DNA from: Betaproteobacteria bacterium
Lineage (GTDB): Bacteria > Pseudomonadota > Gammaproteobacteria > Burkholderiales > Burkholderiaceae_E
DNA: 30,938 nucleotides
Direction of reading: 5' to 3'
Assembly: GCA_016868095.1 (NCBI GenBank)
Contig: VGHV01000001.1
Location: 1-30,938 of the forward strand
How positions within the stretch are numbered: the stretch's first letter is position 1; the number at the start of each line of letters is the position of its first letter. A program made the translations under genes and the position numbers. The notes under the pieces were generated by a model, which saw nothing but the letters and a program-made list of their open reading frames with translations, made no database searches and was not told the DNA's origin. Below are positions 23,476 through 30,938 of this stretch, piece after piece.

Positions 23476-24453
23476 TTATGTGGATGCCAGCCAGGCACCA
23501 TATTGAGTCAAATCAACATTGCCACCGCTCAGTAGCACACCAATCTTCGCATCAGCGCCAAACTCGCGCTGTCGCATCGCTGCTGCGGCAGCCAGACAAC
23601 CGGTCGGCTCAACAACAATTTTCATCCATTGTGCGAAAAACCGCATCGCTTCGATGAGCGCCTGATCAGACACGGTTTCGATGGCCGTTACTTGTTGCTG
23701 AATAATCGCAAAGGTTATATCACCTACACGGGTTGTACGGGCACCGTCTGCGATGGTATCGGGTACATCGATACTCACCGGCTCGCCACGAGCAAAGGCC
23801 AGCTGAACATCATTGCCAGCCTCGGGCTCAACGCCTATCACCTGACAACCTCGCGAAAGAGCACTTGCAGCCAAAGCACAACCCGATAAGAGACCGCCGC
23901 CGCCAAGGCAAACGAAGAGGGCATCGAGTCTTCCTACCTCTTCGATCAACTCCATCGCGCTCGTACCCTGCCCTGCGATGACCATCGGATGGTCAAAGGG
24001 TGGAATGAGGCTAAAGCCCTCGCGTTGAACAAGCGACTTGGCCAGCGCCTCACGGTCCTCGGTCATGCGATCGTAGCGAACGATCTCAGCGCCAAAGGAT
24101 TGCGCAGCTCGTACTTTTGCCGCCGGTGCGTCCGTGGGCATGACGACCACAGCTTTGACCGCTTCGATCTGGCAAGCCCTGGCAATCGCTTGACCGTGAT
24201 TACCCGAGGAAAATGTGATGACACCAGCCGCGCGCTCCGCTTGGCTTAAAGCGCGGACCGCGTTTAAGGCACCACGAAACTTAAAGGCCCCTGTCCTTTG
24301 GAAATTCTCACACTTGAAAAACAGTCGAGCTCCTGCGCGCCGGTCTGCCTCGGCGCTGGTCAAGACAGGCGTTCGTCGAATCTGATCGGCGATCCGCGAG
24401 GCAGCCTCCTGGACTGCCTCAAAGCCTGGTGGCTTTGCCTGCTTAGTCTGCAT
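23476..24453 (-). CDS. PLP-dependent threonine/serine dehydratase or threo-3-hydroxyaspartate ammonia-lyase
   Basis: A 325-residue fold-type II PLP enzyme without a regulatory ACT domain. Lys58 in TGAFKFRGA forms the Schiff base, SSGNHGQA binds the carboxylate, and GGGGLLSG is the phosphate-binding loop. The segments HPMVIAGQGTSAMEL and TIADGART fit catabolic threonine dehydratase, serine racemase and threo-3-hydroxyaspartate ammonia-lyase alike. These convert a hydroxy-amino acid to a keto acid and ammonia. The start overlaps the end of the Bug-type binding-protein gene by 11 bp, which implies coupling and perhaps a shared substrate class. Confidence 0.88.
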   Translation of the reverse strand: MQTKQAKPPGFEAVQEAASRIADQIRRTPVLTSAEADRRAGARLFFKCENFQRTGAFKFRGALNAVRALSQAERAAGVITFSSGNHGQAIARACQIEAVKAVVVMPTDAPAAKVRAAQSFGAEIVRYDRMTEDREALAKSLVQREGFSLIPPFDHPMVIAGQGTSAMELIEEVGRLDALFVCLGGGGLLSGCALAASALSRGCQVIGVEPEAGNDVQLAFARGEPVSIDVPDTIADGARTTRVGDITFAIIQQQVTAIETVSDQALIEAMRFFAQWMKIVVEPTGCLAAAAAMRQREFGADAKIGVLLSGGNVDLTQYGAWLAST

Positions 24454-25474
24454 ATTGCCCAGCAGCGCGGATGACTTTGCCCCATTTGTCGATCTCGGCG
24501 CTCAAATGAGTGCGCAGGCCGTCAGGGGTTTGTTTGGAGACCGGCGTGATCTCAGCGCCTAAGTCCTTCATGCGCTTGACGACTTCAGGGTCTTTAAGCG
24601 CAGTTTGCAGCGCCGCGGTTAGCGTATCGACGACAGGTTTTGGCGAGCCCTTGGGTGCGTATACACCATGCCAGACCACCACTTCAAAATCCTTTAAGCC
24701 TTGCTCATGCAATGAAGGCGTATTGGGCAAGGCGCCGATTCTCGATTTTGTGGTCACACCGAACAACTTCACCTTCCCGGCGTTGATGTGCGGAATCGTC
24801 TGCGTCGTTTGATCACAGAGCACATCAACATGGCCGCCCATCAAAGCAGTGAGAGCCGGAGCAGTTCCATTAAAGGGGACAGTCGTGAGATCTGTGGCGA
24901 GCGTTTGTTGGAACAAGGTACCGCATAGATGTGACACAGCACCTAAACCAGCATTGGCAAGGTTAACCTTCGCTTTATTGGCCTTGATCCATGCCACTAA
25001 CTCCTCGAAGTTTTTAACCGGCAGGTCCTGGCGTCCAATCAGAGTCATCGGCACATCAACCGCCTGCCCAATATACTCGTAGTCGGTCAGAGGATTGAAT
25101 GGCAGCTTCCTGTAGAGCGCCGGGGCCGTTGCCATGCCATTGTGATGAATAAATAAAGTATAGCCATCAGGCTTCGCTTTTGCAACCAAGTTACCAGCGA
25201 TAGTTGCCCCAGCGCCTGGCTTATTGTCAACTGCCACAGCCTGCCCTAAAGTCTTCGTCATCGACTGAGCTAACGCTCTAGCAACAATATCAGTAGGCCC
25301 CCCTGCTGCAAACCCGACAACAAGGGTAATGGGTTTGGTCGGATAGCTTTGGGCGTGCACAGCGGTGCTCGCAAAAAGGCTTGTGGTAATCGCCGCAGTA
25401 GCAAAACTTAGACCTACTGCAACTGAGGATTTAAGGGCATGTCTGCGTGCAGACATAAGCGTGGGTTTAAACAT
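24443..25474 (-). CDS. Bug/TctC-family periplasmic substrate-binding protein (tripartite tricarboxylate transporter type)
   Basis: A 343-residue secreted protein. An N-terminal signal with an Arg pair (SARRHALKSS) and a hydrophobic core ends near VHA/QS. The mature part opens with YPTKPITLVVGFAAGGPTDIVAR, the hallmark of Bug proteins, and continues with NKPGAGATIAGNLVAKAKPDGYTL. It captures carboxylates or amino-acid-like ligands. The TctA/TctB membrane partners are absent, as is usual for the many orphan Bug proteins of Burkholderiales. A strong AAGGAG site precedes the ATG. It lies between a CoA-transferase and an ammonia-lyase, suggesting that it feeds a carboxylate used by one of them. 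Confidence 0.92.
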   Translation of the reverse strand: MFKPTLMSARRHALKSSVAVGLSFATAAITTSLFASTAVHAQSYPTKPITLVVGFAAGGPTDIVARALAQSMTKTLGQAVAVDNKPGAGATIAGNLVAKAKPDGYTLFIHHNGMATAPALYRKLPFNPLTDYEYIGQAVDVPMTLIGRQDLPVKNFEELVAWIKANKAKVNLANAGLGAVSHLCGTLFQQTLATDLTTVPFNGTAPALTALMGGHVDVLCDQTTQTIPHINAGKVKLFGVTTKSRIGALPNTPSLHEQGLKDFEVVVWHGVYAPKGSPKPVVDTLTAALQTALKDPEVVKRMKDLGAEITPVSKQTPDGLRTHLSAEIDKWGKVIRAAGQYAD

Positions 25475-25513
25475 ATGAGGACTCCTTTTTCGGGCTATGA
25501 TTTTTATGCGCTG

Positions 25514-26713
25514 TCATGTTACTAAAATCTGATCGTTTTCAAAGCCGGCTTCAATCAGCTTACGACGATTGAGCGAACTTACAACGATTGAGCAAACTCC
25601 CGACCGGATCGCCTCGCCATGTTGATCGATTGACGGAGCAGGATCAAATGACCCGTTTTGCCAATCAGCATCAAATGGGGGCGCCATCATGTCAATTTGA
25701 GCTTCCCCAAGCGGCATTTTCCAATAACGGGCCTGGGCATGTTTCGCAACCGCCTCAACACTATTGATCCCACCAAATGCAATATCTGCTTCTTGCAGAG
25801 CGTCTTCCGTATCACGACGGCTACGCGCCGCAAAACGCTGTCCAATCAGAGCATCAAGCGCATCACGATGCTTGACGCGGTCAGCGTTTTCTTTAAACCG
25901 CGGGTCTTGGGCGAGCGAGGCATCACCCAGTACCTGTTCACACAAGCGTGCAAACTCCCGATTATTCTGAACTGAAATGAGCAAGATTTCGCCATCGGCA
26001 CATTCAAAGCCACCATAGGGTGCAATCGAAGGATGCTTTAATCCCACGCGGGCCGGCGCCTTATCGCTATAAATTTGATGCAGTAGCGGTACGGCCATCC
26101 AGTCAAAAGCGCCAGAGAAAAGCGACACATGCAAACGCGCTCCCTGACCGGTTCGTTCTCTCAAAAACAAGGCTTGCTGGACAGCCGAGAGTGCATACAT
26201 GCCGGCACCAATATCGCATAGGCTTACGCCAATCCTGCCATAAGCTTGAGGCGGGCCACTAACTGCAAGCAGGCCAGACTCGCCTTGCACCAAAAAATCA
26301 TAGGCCTTTAAGTTCGCGCGTTCGCCTTCTCGGCCATAACCCGAAATATCGAGGGTAATCAATCGGGGATGCTGTGCGCGCAAAGCTTCAGAACCGATCC
26401 CCAGACGCTCGACTGCGCCAGGTGCGAGATTTTGTATGAAGACATCGGCGTTTGCGATCATCCGCTTCATCAGCGCCAGATCATCCGCCTGTTTCAAATC
26501 AAGCGCGATGGACTCTTTGCCTGTATTGAGCCAAAGAAAATAAGAGGCATGCCCGTGCACTGCCCGGTCGTAGCCCCGTGCAAAATCACCTTCCGGCCTC
26601 TCAACCTTAATCACACGAGCGCCAGCCTGGGCGAGTCGCGAAGAACAATAAGGCGCAGCGACCGCTTGCTCAAGTGATACAACAGTGATCCCTTCAAATG
26701 GCTTTCTCATCAT
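25514..26713 (-). CDS. CaiB/BaiF family CoA-transferase (second copy)
   Basis: A 399-residue class III CoA-transferase. ITVVSLEQAVAAPYCSSRLAQAGA opens the fold, VIKVERPEGDFAR follows, and the catalytic Asp167 is in LCDIGAG. It is clearly divergent from the other CaiB protein in this window and ends with an unusual tail. The ATG at 26713 overlaps the M16 protease stop by 4 bp, with AAGAAGAG upstream. A Bug-type binding protein follows 39 bp later, so the probable substrate is an imported carboxylate. The 3' end contains a 19-bp imperfect tandem repeat that changes reading frame between copies. Confidence 0.9.
   Translation of the reverse strand: MMRKPFEGITVVSLEQAVAAPYCSSRLAQAGARVIKVERPEGDFARGYDRAVHGHASYFLWLNTGKESIALDLKQADDLALMKRMIANADVFIQNLAPGAVERLGIGSEALRAQHPRLITLDISGYGREGERANLKAYDFLVQGESGLLAVSGPPQAYGRIGVSLCDIGAGMYALSAVQQALFLRERTGQGARLHVSLFSGAFDWMAVPLLHQIYSDKAPARVGLKHPSIAPYGGFECADGEILLISVQNNREFARLCEQVLGDASLAQDPRFKENADRVKHRDALDALIGQRFAARSRRDTEDALQEADIAFGGINSVEAVAKHAQARYWKMPLGEAQIDMMAPPFDADWQNGSFDPAPSIDQHGEAIRSGVCSIVVSSLNRRKLIEAGFENDQILVT
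25559..25596. repeat. 19-bp imperfect tandem repeat at the end of the CoA-transferase gene
   Basis: CTTACGACGATTGAGCGAA (25559-25577) is followed directly by CTTACAACGATTGAGCAAA (25578-25596), with 17 of 19 bases identical. Because 19 is not a multiple of three, the two copies are read in different frames (CSIVVS and LNRRK). Confidence 0.8.
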
Positions 26714-29517
26714 GGGCTCTTCTTTGAAACAAAGTCACCTGCTGTGATCGTGATCAGATCGCTCAAACGAACATAACGTCGAAAAGCCTCATTCACTTCT
26801 TCGAGCTTGATCGATGCCCTCAAGTCCCGCATCGCTTGCAAATGGTCCACAGCACGCGAATGCTCCTCGAGCCAGTTTAAGGTCCCAGCAAGCACGGATT
26901 CTTGGGCCCAGGCTAAATTGATCTGGGCTTCGAGACCGTGCTTGGCCTTTTGCAATTCACCTTCTTGAAAACCTTGGCCATTGGCACGCTCAAACTCCTC
27001 ACGCAAAGCCTGCTGCAACCGATCTAGATTCTGCGGTGCGAAAATTGCGTAAAACATGATTGAGCTGGCTCTACCCGGCTCCCCACCCGAAAGCGATCCG
27101 CCAACACCGTAACTGAGCCCTTCCTTTTCACGAACCCGGTCCCATAAACGACCTGTGGGTGATCCGCCTCCCGCAAAGATTCGGATAGCCAAACGCAATG
27201 CCTGGTAGGCCCTTTGGTCATCAGCAAGCTCAAAGCGTTGCTGGGCAAGCCAAACCGCATTCTTCTTCTCGGGCGTGTCGATGCGCTGGGTATGCGCCCT
27301 GATATCGAGCGCAGGTCGGGGAATACGCTCATAAGCGACAAGCGCTGGACGTTTGGCCTGCCATTGCTTCCAAAAATCCGTCCATGCCCGGTTCAAGCGC
27401 TCCGACGATACATCGCCGATTAGGCTCACCGACATCGGCCCTGGACGCACAAAACGATCCCAGAATGCTTTAACGTCCTCAAGACGCAATGACTTAATGC
27501 TTTGCAAGCTCTCCTCAAAACTGGGCACATAGCGAGGGTCGCCCTTTGGATAGCTCGAGAGCTTGGCGGCCATCGAACGGAAGGCGATGGCTTGCGGATC
27601 TTGACGCGAAGACTCGATCGAGGCGATGGCAGAGGCTTTCAACTCCTCAAACTCAGCAGCATCAAAGGCTGGTTCCGTCAAGGCCTTTAGCAACAGCCCG
27701 AGACCATCTTCGAGACGGTCGGCAGGCAGCTTGAGCGAAACATTCAAGCCTTCTGCTCCGCCTTGCAAACTCCAGGTTGCTTTAAGCGCAGTCATCGCCT
27801 CGGCGAAATCTTTTCTGGACTGCCCAACAACACCCTTGGATAACATGGCAATTGCCATCGAAGCCATATCGGTCTGATTTTGCAGATCTTTCAAATTACC
27901 ATAGCGAAGACTAGCCTGCAGCACGACCAGATTCGAAGCGCTCCGCTTGTTTATGCTTTGCAAAACCAAACCCGGCAGCGGCTTTTCGATCTTAAGTCGT
28001 GCCTTGATGTTAGAAGGCGAAACATCAAAAGCTTCGCCCTGTTCACTTGCCCCTCTTGGCGAGAAGCCTGCCATGGCATCGCTCACGGAGGCCTGACGCT
28101 GCTCGGGCGATCTCAAGGGCTTTTGCTCGGGCTCGAAAATACCTAAGCTGCGATTACTTTCGATCCAAAACGCTGCAGCAACCCGATTGACATCTTCGAG
28201 TTTTGTTGCAGCAATACGATCTCTTTGTTGAAACAACATACGCCAATCACCAAGCGCAATCGACTCCGATAGGTTGTAGGCTACGCGCTCGGGGTCAGCT
28301 AGCATTTGTTCATATTGCGTCAAAAAATGGGCCTTTGCCGCACCTAGCTCTTTTTCAGTAAAGGGTTCGCGCAGGAGCGACTCCGTCAGATCGAGCAGCG
28401 ATTGCCTCGCCTTCTCTGTGGACTGATCTGATTTTAATTGCAAGGCAAAAATAACATTCGAGGGTTCGGGTGCAGAACGCGCCCATCCCCAAATCCCAGC
28501 TGCAAGACCCTTCTTGACAATGCGCTCGCTGATTCGATTATTCGGACCGCCCATCATATGGGTGGCGAGTATCATGGCTGGGAAGTCTCGGTGAAGTGCC
28601 GATGGCGCATGGTAAGAAAGCACAATCGCAGGCGCCTCACCGACCCTGCGCAGCTTGAGCTCACGAGCTCCTTCTTGGACAGGCTCAACGGTGTAGGTTG
28701 GCTCAAGCAAACGGGTTGGCTTTGCTAAGCCGCCAAAGGCTTCGTGTACCCATGCAATAACCTTGTCTTGATCGAATGCACCACTTACGAACAAGGCTGC
28801 ATTGTCGGGCTGATAGTGATGCTGATAAAACCGCTTTAATCGTTCGATCGATACATTTTCAATGTCAGAACGGGTACCGATAATTGCTTTGCCATAGTTG
28901 TGCCAAGTGTAAGCGGCAGCAAAAACCTGTTGATATAAAACACCGACAGGATTGTTCTCACCGCGCTCAAATTCATTGCGAACCACTGTCATTTCAGAGT
29001 CAAGGTCTTGCTTCCGGATATAAGCGTTGACCAACACATCCCCGAGCCACTGGATCATCCATTGGGTATTTTCATCGCTCCGGGGGAAACTTGCGAAATA
29101 ATTAGTACGATCCCAGGATGTCGTGCCATTGACGCGAAAACCACGGCTCGATAATTCAGCGATGCCTGTAGGGAACTTTGGCGAACCCTTAAAAACCAAA
29201 TGTTCGAGTAAATGCGCCATACCGGTTTCACCATAACCCTCATGACGCGACCCAACATTGACTGTCAGATTAATCGTTGTCGAGGCCTTGGTCGCATTGG
29301 GATACAGAATCAGTTGCAAACCATTTGGTAATCGGTAGGACAGCATGCCCTCAACCTGATGAATCGGTTGACCCGCCCAGGCTGGCTGTGTTTGAGCAAA
29401 AGCGCCAGGCGCTGTCACGCCAAGCGTCATTGCCATCATGACAAAAGACAGTGTTTGTCCAAAAAGAGTGATCATTCGCCCAAAAAGCTTGGTGAGGAAG
29501 CGATCAAGCAGAAGCAT
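26710..29517 (-). CDS. M16-family zinc metallopeptidase, PqqL/FusC-like size, exported
   Basis: A 935-residue inverzincin. A signal peptide (to about residue 41, AFA/Q) is followed by an active N-terminal M16 domain with the inverted motif H102-LLE105-H106 (MAHLLEHLVFKG), and a downstream acidic cluster (DSEMTVVRNEFERGENNP) supplying the third ligand. A second M16 half without a zinc motif follows from about 490, including VREKEGLSYGVGGSL near the end. The length and arrangement match periplasmic PqqL/FusC-type enzymes that degrade imported polypeptides. The ATG has AAAGG 8 nt upstream. A TonB-dependent receptor gene ends 42 bp before the start, and a CoA-transferase overlaps the stop by 4 bp. 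Confidence 0.9.
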   Translation of the reverse strand: MLLLDRFLTKLFGRMITLFGQTLSFVMMAMTLGVTAPGAFAQTQPAWAGQPIHQVEGMLSYRLPNGLQLILYPNATKASTTINLTVNVGSRHEGYGETGMAHLLEHLVFKGSPKFPTGIAELSSRGFRVNGTTSWDRTNYFASFPRSDENTQWMIQWLGDVLVNAYIRKQDLDSEMTVVRNEFERGENNPVGVLYQQVFAAAYTWHNYGKAIIGTRSDIENVSIERLKRFYQHHYQPDNAALFVSGAFDQDKVIAWVHEAFGGLAKPTRLLEPTYTVEPVQEGARELKLRRVGEAPAIVLSYHAPSALHRDFPAMILATHMMGGPNNRISERIVKKGLAAGIWGWARSAPEPSNVIFALQLKSDQSTEKARQSLLDLTESLLREPFTEKELGAAKAHFLTQYEQMLADPERVAYNLSESIALGDWRMLFQQRDRIAATKLEDVNRVAAAFWIESNRSLGIFEPEQKPLRSPEQRQASVSDAMAGFSPRGASEQGEAFDVSPSNIKARLKIEKPLPGLVLQSINKRSASNLVVLQASLRYGNLKDLQNQTDMASMAIAMLSKGVVGQSRKDFAEAMTALKATWSLQGGAEGLNVSLKLPADRLEDGLGLLLKALTEPAFDAAEFEELKASAIASIESSRQDPQAIAFRSMAAKLSSYPKGDPRYVPSFEESLQSIKSLRLEDVKAFWDRFVRPGPMSVSLIGDVSSERLNRAWTDFWKQWQAKRPALVAYERIPRPALDIRAHTQRIDTPEKKNAVWLAQQRFELADDQRAYQALRLAIRIFAGGGSPTGRLWDRVREKEGLSYGVGGSLSGGEPGRASSIMFYAIFAPQNLDRLQQALREEFERANGQGFQEGELQKAKHGLEAQINLAWAQESVLAGTLNWLEEHSRAVDHLQAMRDLRASIKLEEVNEAFRRYVRLSDLITITAGDFVSKKSP

Positions 29518-29559
29518 GGATGACCTTTGTACAAAAATAAGACTGAAAGGAGCGAGAGC

Positions 29560-30938
29560 TTACCAGTGCGCCTGCACCGCCAAACGCAAGCTGCGTGCTT
29601 GAACAGGGAATAGATAAGTACCACCCCAATACTGGGTGGGCGCCTCACGCCAATCAGCTCTATCGAGAAGATTGTTAACTGCCAGGGTCCAACGCAAGCG
29701 CAGTTTCGGCAGGCTCTGCTGCCAAGTTAAAGCGCTATCCCACTGCCAGCGTGCAGGAAGTGCTAACGCGACATCGCCCGCCGACTCGGTTGAAAGTAAG
29801 ACGGGCTTGCGTCCGATCGCGTAGACGCGGTTTTGCCATTGCCAATCCGGCTGAGCTAATGGCCAACGGTGCATCAGATGAGCACTCCATGGCGCAACAT
29901 TTAGGACCGGCGCGGCTGCTTGGTTGGGGTTTAAGGCGTCGACCAGTTTGGCTTGGCTGCGTTGCGCAGCAAATTGAAACATCCCTAGGCTGGGCGTTTT
30001 GAGGCTCGCTTGCAACTCGAGTCCTTGGTGCCTCGCAAGATTGGCGCCGCCCACACGTTCGAGGGCAGGTCCCTCGCCGATTGTGTCCACAGAGACATCA
30101 GCCGCACTTGGTCGTTCCATATGAAAGGCAGTCAGTGCGATCTGCGCTTGAATGCCCGGCGCATCAGACCAAAGCTTGCGCAGGCTTGCCTCCCATTGCT
30201 TACTGCGCTGGGGCGGGAGTAGCTGCGCTGCATTGCGGTAAATAGTCGGGCGATTCGGCACCACATCGGTTTCAACGCCCTCGGCATAGGATAGGTAAGC
30301 GTGCTGAAAGCCTCCAGTTTCATAACTCAAGGCCAGAAATGGGCTGCTAAAGCGTTGTTCAAACGCCGTCGCTCGCTGGCCGTCACTTCGTGCTGAACGA
30401 GCCTCAATCAAGGTGTTGCGCAGCCCAGCCCAAACAACCCAAGGCCCAGACCACTGCACACGGTCCTGAAAAGAAAACTCGCGGGTGGAAAGCCATCGAT
30501 TACTATTTAAGCTATCGGCGAGTGGGTTTGCGTCGAGCATGACCGAGGCGAAATAGTTGGTAACGCCGACCCAGTTATAGGCTTGACTTGGCTCAAGTTG
30601 CTCGCCCAAGCGGGTTTTCTTGAATGCGATTGCCATTTGATGCTTGGCACCAGCAATGGCTTTCTGTCCCTCCAGACGAAGCTCGTTGGCGCGGCTTAAC
30701 CTTCGCTCGTTTAAGCTACGGTAGTCATACAAATCGGCATCGCCATTGGCACAAAACCCCGGATAGAGGTATTCGGCACCCGAGCTGCAACCGTCCGGAA
30801 AGGCGATACGATCATTGGTACGAAGCGCTTGAAACGAACTGGCGGCCCGTACTACCCAGTCTGCACCGAGACTCTGACTCCAACGCAAAGCACTCGCCGT
30901 TTCCTGACTCTCAAAAGGTGCTGACCAAGCCTGATCAT
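29560..30938 (-). CDS. TonB-dependent outer-membrane receptor, C-terminal part
   Basis: The frame is open to the right edge of the window, so the N-terminal plug and TonB box lie outside; about 459 residues of beta-barrel are visible. Alternating amphipathic strands recur (for example FLALSYETGGFQHAYLSYAEG). The QLLPPQRSKQWEASLRK stretch is the common barrel motif of siderophore-type receptors, and the end (LRWTLAVNNLLDRADW, then RSLRLAVQAHW) has the terminal aromatic residue needed for outer-membrane assembly. A Cys-containing loop (GCSSGAEYLYPGFCANG) probably faces outward. The ligand is unknown: an iron chelate or a protein are both possible given the M16 protease gene immediately downstream. 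Confidence 0.85.
   Translation of the reverse strand, partial: DQAWSAPFESQETASALRWSQSLGADWVVRAASSFQALRTNDRIAFPDGCSSGAEYLYPGFCANGDADLYDYRSLNERRLSRANELRLEGQKAIAGAKHQMAIAFKKTRLGEQLEPSQAYNWVGVTNYFASVMLDANPLADSLNSNRWLSTREFSFQDRVQWSGPWVVWAGLRNTLIEARSARSDGQRATAFEQRFSSPFLALSYETGGFQHAYLSYAEGVETDVVPNRPTIYRNAAQLLPPQRSKQWEASLRKLWSDAPGIQAQIALTAFHMERPSAADVSVDTIGEGPALERVGGANLARHQGLELQASLKTPSLGMFQFAAQRSQAKLVDALNPNQAAAPVLNVAPWSAHLMHRWPLAQPDWQWQNRVYAIGRKPVLLSTESAGDVALALPARWQWDSALTWQQSLPKLRLRWTLAVNNLLDRADWREAPTQYWGGTYLFPVQARSLRLAVQAHW

Overview
The window reads as a stretch of bacterial chromosome with about half G+C and dense gene packing. The gene families point to a betaproteobacterium of the order Burkholderiales: a Bug/TctC-type periplasmic binding protein, two CaiB/BaiF CoA-transferases, MmgE/PrpD, a DUF2189 membrane protein and a short BLUF photoreceptor. 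That placement rests on gene content only. I see no rRNA, tRNA, CRISPR array, insertion sequence or phage genes.

Left part (1-6838). The window opens with the tail of an unidentified gene that runs convergently into a DEDDh 3'-5' exonuclease carrying a C-terminal zinc ribbon. A 0.48-kb stretch without a convincing gene follows. Next come two tandem, mutually related membrane proteins, a MarR-like winged-helix regulator and a tiny membrane protein, which form an unassigned small operon. On the minus strand lie a kynurenine-formamidase-like hydrolase, an S9 prolyl-oligopeptidase-type peptidase and a Tat-exported histidine phosphatase.

Centre (6916-15823). A plus-strand catabolic operon encodes a CaiB/BaiF CoA-transferase, enoyl-CoA hydratase, HMG-CoA-lyase-like aldolase and acyl-CoA dehydrogenase, followed by MmgE/PrpD. 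Two of the junctions are 4-bp ATGA overlaps. The enzyme set could activate, oxidise, hydrate and cleave a branched carboxylic acid. I propose a C5 dicarboxylate such as methylsuccinate or itaconate, but the substrate is an inference. A convergent 2-keto-4-pentenoate-hydratase-like gene follows. After it come a divergent-type GTP cyclohydrolase I (folE), a blue-light-sensing BLUF protein 4 bp downstream, and a DUF2189 membrane protein.

Right-centre (15883-20575). These are transport and redox genes: an orphan iron(III)-type periplasmic binding protein, a DMT/EamA exporter with a clear terminator, a zinc alcohol dehydrogenase, and a divergent MFS transporter.

Right part (20553-30938). All genes are on the minus strand. 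In transcription order they are a TonB-dependent receptor (5' part outside the window), a 935-residue periplasmic M16 metallopeptidase, a second CaiB/BaiF CoA-transferase overlapping it by 4 bp, a Bug-type binding protein, a PLP threonine/hydroxyaspartate-type ammonia-lyase, a methyltransferase-like protein and a Dcp-type M3 peptidase. A TonB receptor next to a PqqL/FusC-sized M16 protease recalls Fus-type protein uptake and is one of the more interesting contexts here, together with the folE-BLUF pair and the tandem membrane-protein operon.
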